From positions 1-10,556 of the forward strand of contig JAFAAW010000011.1 of NCBI GenBank assembly GCA_023426365.1: 10,556 nt of DNA. Reading direction: 5' to 3'. The stretch comes from Pseudomonadota bacterium (GTDB taxonomy: Bacteria > Pseudomonadota > Alphaproteobacteria > Rhodospirillales > Magnetospirillaceae). A model generated the notes under the pieces. It had not been told where the DNA came from and ran no database searches. It saw nothing but the letters and a program-made list of their open reading frames with translations. Positions 6,925-10,556 of this stretch are shown one piece after another (position 1 is the first letter of the stretch; every line of letters starts with the position of its first letter). The position numbers were made by a program, and so were the translations under genes.

Positions 6925-7362
6925 ATGCAGGTCGATGACCGTTCCATGCCCAACACCATAGGTGCCCGCCGTCGCATGATGGCCGGGATAGCCCTGTTGT
7001 TGCTGGCGTTGTCCGCCATCGGCGGCCTGTTCCTGTGGCCGGCCGGCCGTGCGCCGGTGGCGCTCAAGTCCATCGGCGGCGCGTTGTCGCCCGTGCTGGC
7101 GATCGACGATGCGGGCCGCACGCTGGCGGTGTTGCGGTCGGCCATCGCCAAGCCCAGCCGGGCACAGATGTTTGCGCTGGGCGCGTTCGGCCCGGACGAT
7201 TACCGCCTGGGCGTCGCCCTGCTGCCCGCATCCGGTCCGCGTGCCGATGGCGCCCGGCACGCGCGCGAGCGCGAGGCCGCGCGGATGCATCCGGCCGCAA
7301 GCGGGCAATTGACCAGGCGCACACCGACCGGCCCGCCGGCGGGTCTATCCTTCGCCATCTAG
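6925..7362 (+). CDS. Single-membrane-segment protein upstream of secDF; candidate Sec-monitoring arrest peptide
   Basis: No family is recognised. The product is 145 residues from ATG 6925; longer in-frame starts back to 6778 lack a ribosome site. By hand count roughly 85 percent of codons end in G or C, like the neighbouring genes, so it looks truly coding. Layout: basic N-terminus (RRR, 15-17), one hydrophobic segment MMAGIALLLLALSAIGGLFLW (18-38), then a non-cytoplasmic portion by the positive-inside rule (GGALSPVLAIDDAGRTLAVLRSAIAKP; FALGAFGPDDYRLGVALLP), a charged stretch (ARHAREREAARM) and the tail TRRTPTGPPAGLSFAI. Gly-Pro-Pro at 136-138 recalls the RAPP/RGPP arrest motif of ApdA/ApdP, which are encoded upstream of secDF genes, although Thr replaces the motif's Arg. 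It sits where yajC often lies but is not YajC-like. The coding call is fairly secure; the arrest role is a hypothesis. Confidence 0.68.
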   Translation: MQVDDRSMPNTIGARRRMMAGIALLLLALSAIGGLFLWPAGRAPVALKSIGGALSPVLAIDDAGRTLAVLRSAIAKPSRAQMFALGAFGPDDYRLGVALLPASGPRADGARHAREREAARMHPAASGQLTRRTPTGPPAGLSFAI

Positions 7363-7386
7363 GCGGTAATTCGCTTCGGTGCTTGT

Positions 7387-7449
7387 GGCCCGCACAGGGG
7401 GAACCCCCCGTGGGCCGAGGCGCTGGAATGCGTGATCCCCGCGCCTCGG
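7387..7449 (+). promoter_or_regulatory. Mutually exclusive hairpins in the secDF leader
   Basis: Hairpin A: GGCC (7387-7390), CAC (7393-7395) and GGGG (7397-7400) pair with CCCC (within 7404-7409), GTG (7410-7412) and GGCC (7413-7416). Hairpin B: CCGAGGCGC (7415-7423) pairs perfectly over nine bases with GCGCCTCGG (7441-7449) around a 17-base loop. They share 7415-7416, so they compete at their edge. Neither has a T-tract. They fill the 110-base gap between the upstream ORF and secDF and end about ten bases before the weak secDF ribosome site. A regulatory role is inferred. Confidence 0.4.
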
Positions 7450-7472
7450 GCGCGGCTTAAAGACGTGAGCCA

Positions 7473-10007
7473 ATGCTGTATTTCTCCAAGCTGAAATCGA
7501 CGCTGATCTGGGTGGTATGCGCCCTGGGCGTCCTGCTGAGCATTCCCAATTTCGTCAAGCCCGAGGCCATTCCCGACTGGGTGCCGCTGACGCGCTTCCA
7601 CCTGGGCCTCGACCTGCAGGGCGGCGCCTATCTGCTGCTCGAGGTCGATACCCCGGCGGTGGTCAAGGAGCGCCTGGACGGCACGCTGGAAGCCATCCGC
7701 ACCACCTTGCGCCCGGCCGGCATCGCCTATCGCGATCTGGCCGCCGCCAACCAGACGGTGTCGTTCAACCTGGTCGATCCCGCCCAGGCCGATGCCGCCC
7801 GCACCGCCCTTCGCCCGGTGCTGCAAGGCGCGCAGCCGGGCACGCGCGATTTCGTCCTCGACGATGACGGCCGCACCTTCCGCCTGACCCTGACCGACGA
7901 CGCCGTGCGTTTCGCCCAGTCGCGCGCGGTCGAGCAATCGGTGGAGATCGTCCGCCGCCGCATCGACCAGACCGGCGTGAACGAGCCGGTGGTGGCCCGC
8001 CAGGGCCGCGACCGCATCCTGGTGCAGTTGCCGGGCATCGACGATCCCGGCCGCATCAAGCGTCTGCTGGGCCAGACCGCCAAGATGACCTTCCACCTGC
8101 TGGCCGCCTCGCCCGGCTCGCCGGGGTCCAAGCTGCTGCCCTCGGCCGATCCGGCCTATGGCGAGGAGAAGATCGCGGTCCGCACCAAGGTCGAGCTGGA
8201 CGGCGCCCGCCTGCGCGATGCCGCCGCCACCATGAACAGCCAGACCGGCGAATGGGTGGTCAACTTCACCTTCGACGGGGTGGGCGCCAAGCGCTTCGCC
8301 GAGATCACCACCAAGAACGTGGGCCAGCCCTTCGCCATCGTGCTGGACGGCAAGGTGATCAGCGCGCCGGTGATCCGCGAGCCGATCACCGGCGGCCAGG
8401 GCCAGATCAGCGGCCGGTTCAGCGCCCAGACCGCCAACGACCTGGCGGTGCTGCTGCGTGCCGGCGCGCTGCCCGCCCCCCTGACCGTGGTCGAGGAACG
8501 CAGCGTCGGTCCCGATCTGGGCGCCGACGCCATCCGCGCGGGCGTGATCGCCTGTCTGGTGGGCTTTGTCCTGGTGGTCGGCTACATGACCATCAGCTAC
8601 GGCCTGTTCGGCGTGTTCGCCAACATCGCCCTGCTGTTCAACCTGGCCCTGACGCTGGCGGCGCTGTCGTTGCTTCAGGCCACGCTGACCCTGCCGGGCA
8701 TCGCCGGCATCCTGCTGACGCTCGGCATGTCGGTTGACGCCAACATCCTGATCAACGAACGCATCCGCGAGGAAACCCGCAAGGGCCTGTCGGCCATGGC
8801 GGCCATGGATGCCGGTTTCCGCCGGGCGTTCGCCACCATCATGGACAGCAACCTGACCACGCTGATCAAGATGGTGCTGCTCTACGCCATCGGCACCGGC
8901 ACGGTGAAGGGCTTTGCCGTCACCATCAGCCTGGGCATCATCACGTCGATGTTCACCGCCACGGTGGTGGCGCGCTGGCTGATGGTCGCCTGGTTCAACC
9001 GCCGCCGTCCCAAGACGCTCAACCTGTGGCGCGGCCTGCGTCTGGTTCCCGACGTCACCCGCATCCCGTTCATGAAGGGCCGCAATGTCGGCCTGATCGT
9101 GTCGGTGATCATCAGCGCCGCCTCGGTGGGGCTGTTCTTCAAGCCGGGCCTGAATTACGGCGTGGACTTCGCCGGCGGCACCGTGGTCGAGATCCGCACC
9201 GATGGTCCGGCCGATTTCGGCAAGCTGCGCCAGTCCCTGGAGCATCTGGGGCTGGGGCAGATCTCGCTGCAGCAATTCGGCGCGCCCAGCGACGTGCTGA
9301 TCCGCTTCGAGCAGCAGGAGGGCGGCGATCAGGCCCAGCAGAAGGCGGTCGCCTCGATCCAGCAGAAGCTGTCCGAGGAATTCCCCGGCGTGTCCATCCG
9401 ACGGGTGGAATCGGTGGGCGCCTCGGTCAGCGCCGAGCTGTTCCAGGACGGCATGCTGGCCCTTGGTCTGGCCACCATCGCCATGCTGATCTACATCTGG
9501 TTCCGCTTCGAATGGCAGTTCGGCGTCGGCGCGGTGGTGACCATGCTGTTGGACGTCACCAAGACGGTGGGCTTCTTCGCCATCACCGGCATGCAGTTCA
9601 ACCTGACCGCCATTGCCGCCATCCTGACCATCATGGGTTATTCCATCAACGACAAGGTGGTGGTCTACGACCGTGTGCGCGAGAACCTCAGACTGTACCG
9701 GCGCATGCCGCTCAGGGAACTGATCGACCTCAGCATCAACGAGACCATGAGCCGCACGGTCGGCACCTCGCTGGCGCTGTTCCTGGCGACCGTGCCGCTG
9801 GCGCTGTTCGGCGGCGAGGCTCTGCAGGAATTTGCCTGGGTGCTGCTGTTCGGCGTGGTGCTGGCGACGTCGTCGTCCATCTTCATCGCCGCGCCCATCC
9901 TGCTGTTCCTGGGCGAGAACCGCTTGCGGCGTTCGTCCGACGAGGAAACGGGCAAGGAGGAGACCACCGGTCCCGAGCAGGAAGAGGGGACGGCGCCCGG
10001 CCGGTAA
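7473..10007 (+). CDS. secDF: Fused protein-export membrane protein SecD-SecF
   Basis: The product is 844 residues carrying SecD and SecF in one chain, the proton-driven accessory of the SecYEG translocon that pulls exported proteins into the periplasm. SecD part: TM1 about 6-26, RFHLGLDLQGGAYLLLEVD, a large periplasmic P1 region with RRRIDQTGVNEPVVARQG and GQISGRFSAQTANDLAVLLRAGALPAP, then five TM segments (about 356-508). TM4 carries the conserved Asp of LGMSVDANILINERIREE (D422), the proton-pathway residue. A linker of about 510-535 leads to SecF: TM at 539-556, GLNYGVDFAGGTVVEI, a periplasmic domain, then five TM segments with GYSINDKVVVYDRVREN (D727, R734). The C-terminal tail is acidic (DEETGKEETTGPEQEE). 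An in-frame stop at 7458-7460 prevents extension, so ATG 7473 is the first possible start. The ribosome site is weak (AAAG or GTGAG). No yajC is adjacent. Confidence 0.97.
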   Translation: MLYFSKLKSTLIWVVCALGVLLSIPNFVKPEAIPDWVPLTRFHLGLDLQGGAYLLLEVDTPAVVKERLDGTLEAIRTTLRPAGIAYRDLAAANQTVSFNLVDPAQADAARTALRPVLQGAQPGTRDFVLDDDGRTFRLTLTDDAVRFAQSRAVEQSVEIVRRRIDQTGVNEPVVARQGRDRILVQLPGIDDPGRIKRLLGQTAKMTFHLLAASPGSPGSKLLPSADPAYGEEKIAVRTKVELDGARLRDAAATMNSQTGEWVVNFTFDGVGAKRFAEITTKNVGQPFAIVLDGKVISAPVIREPITGGQGQISGRFSAQTANDLAVLLRAGALPAPLTVVEERSVGPDLGADAIRAGVIACLVGFVLVVGYMTISYGLFGVFANIALLFNLALTLAALSLLQATLTLPGIAGILLTLGMSVDANILINERIREETRKGLSAMAAMDAGFRRAFATIMDSNLTTLIKMVLLYAIGTGTVKGFAVTISLGIITSMFTATVVARWLMVAWFNRRRPKTLNLWRGLRLVPDVTRIPFMKGRNVGLIVSVIISAASVGLFFKPGLNYGVDFAGGTVVEIRTDGPADFGKLRQSLEHLGLGQISLQQFGAPSDVLIRFEQQEGGDQAQQKAVASIQQKLSEEFPGVSIRRVESVGASVSAELFQDGMLALGLATIAMLIYIWFRFEWQFGVGAVVTMLLDVTKTVGFFAITGMQFNLTAIAAILTIMGYSINDKVVVYDRVRENLRLYRRMPLRELIDLSINETMSRTVGTSLALFLATVPLALFGGEALQEFAWVLLFGVVLATSSSIFIAAPILLFLGENRLRRSSDEETGKEETTGPEQEEGTAPGR

Positions 10008-10020
10008 AGTGTGAGGCCTC

Positions 10021-10062
10021 CCCGGGGCGGCGCGTCGCCGCCGCCCCGGGATGAGCCGTTTT
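10021..10062 (+). terminator. Strong hairpin terminator of secDF
   Basis: CCCGGGGCGGCG (10021-10032) pairs perfectly over twelve bases with CGCCGCCCCGGG (10039-10050) around a six-base loop, beginning 14 bases after the secDF stop. A short T-run (GTTTTC, 10057-10062) follows a few bases later. It lies between convergent genes, so it could also stop transcripts from the right, though no T-run is present in that direction. Confidence 0.7.
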
Positions 10063-10112
10063 CAGCAAGAGGCCGGGCGGTTGCCGCCGGCCGCGCCTGA
10101 CGGGGGCGGCGC

Positions 10113-10556
10113 TCAGGACGGGACGCACGCCTCCGCCAGCATTTTCTTCAGTTCGGGCACGCACGACCCGCACCCGCTTCCGGCACCAAGATGGGTGGCG
10201 ATGTCCTCGACGCTGCGCAGGGTTCCATGCCGGATGCCCTGGGCCAGCACATTCAAGCCGACCGAGAAACAAGCACAGACCACACGCCCGGCATCGGGCG
10301 TGCCGGGTGGCGCCTGACCGGCCAGGGTGGCGGCGCGCTCGGCCGGTTCGGCAAGCTCGCTCCCGATCCGCCCGGCCAGCCAGTCGGCGGCCACGTCCAG
10401 GGCGTCGGGCGCCAGGAACAGCACCGCCGCCAGTCTGCCATCCCGCATCCAGGCGTAACGGCCGGCATGGCGGCGGGTGTCGTGCAGTTCCATGGCAGGC
10501 GCCCCCCATTCGTCGCACAGCGCATGAAGCAGCGCATCGCGCTGGCCCGCGTCGGT
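10113..10556 (-). CDS. nasA: Assimilatory nitrate reductase large subunit, C-terminal end with BFD-type [2Fe-2S] domain (partial)
   Basis: The frame is open from the right edge to a TGA at 10115-10113, giving the last 147 residues of a longer protein; the internal Met at 10493 is not needed as a start. RYAWMRDGRLAAVLFLAP followed by a WLAGRIGSEL segment resembles the region before the C-terminal extension of NasA/NasC-type molybdopterin nitrate reductases. The final 60 residues are a BFD-like domain with VCACFSVG and GSGCGSC, supplying the CxC and CxxC cysteines that bind a [2Fe-2S] cluster; the cysteine codons lie at 10269-10277 and 10161-10172. In the family this domain relays electrons to the Mo-bis-MGD site for nitrate-to-nitrite reduction in the cytoplasm. 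NirB also has a BFD domain, but internally. Convergent with secDF and unrelated to it. Confidence 0.75.
   Translation of the reverse strand, partial: TDAGQRDALLHALCDEWGAPAMELHDTRRHAGRYAWMRDGRLAAVLFLAPDALDVAADWLAGRIGSELAEPAERAATLAGQAPPGTPDAGRVVCACFSVGLNVLAQGIRHGTLRSVEDIATHLGAGSGCGSCVPELKKMLAEACVPS

Noticed and set aside
7035..7460. Alternative 141-residue plus-strand frame ending 12 bases before secDF
   Set aside because: Arg/Gly/Ala-rich, with worse codon-position pattern than the overlapping frame 6925-7362; judged a shadow.
7359..9275. 638-residue minus-strand open frame
   Set aside because: Antisense shadow of secDF, rich in Gly/Gln/His/Asp/Arg, with no family resemblance.
1..10556. CRISPR array, tRNA, rRNA, insertion sequence or prophage features
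   Set aside because: No regularly spaced repeats, no tRNA-like cloverleaf, no transposase or integrase motifs and no terminal inverted repeats were seen on either strand.

Overview
The window is GC-rich DNA with dense coding on both strands. Gene content points to an alphaproteobacterium, plausibly of the Rhodospirillales/Magnetospirillum type: a PAS_5-like small protein, a fused SecD-SecF, an FtsK-type ATPase and an assimilatory nitrate reductase with a C-terminal BFD domain. The taxonomic call is inference from gene content only.

Left third (1-4231): an iron-acquisition locus. A TonB-dependent outer-membrane receptor (minus strand) is followed directly by a periplasmic iron-complex-binding protein of an ABC importer, which runs off the left edge. 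A PchR-like AraC-family regulator is transcribed divergently. The 221-base region between receptor and regulator holds a 19-bp Fur-box-like palindrome and a cluster of TTGCG/CGCAA inverted repeats. Likely logic: the receptor moves a ferric chelate across the outer membrane, the binding protein hands it to an inner-membrane importer left of the window, and Fur plus the AraC protein control expression.

Middle (4232-6781): a two-gene plus-strand unit. A 143-residue PAS-like protein is followed one base later by a 647-residue FtsK/SpoIIIE-type DNA translocase. It starts at GTG and lacks the usual N-terminal membrane segments, with an unrecognised N-terminal region in their place.

Right-centre (6782-10062): a 145-residue protein of unknown family with one N-terminal membrane segment (6925-7362) lies directly upstream of a fused secDF gene (7473-10007). 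Position, size, topology and a Gly-Pro-Pro motif eight residues before its C-terminus resemble regulatory translation-arrest peptides that control Sec machinery genes (SecM, VemP, MifM, ApdA/ApdP). The 110-base gap before secDF can form two hairpins that exclude each other, and secDF has a weak ribosome-binding site. This is the most interesting feature here and remains a hypothesis. A strong hairpin terminator closes secDF.

Right edge (10113-10556, minus strand): the C-terminal end of a probable assimilatory nitrate reductase with a BFD-type [2Fe-2S] motif, convergent with secDF.
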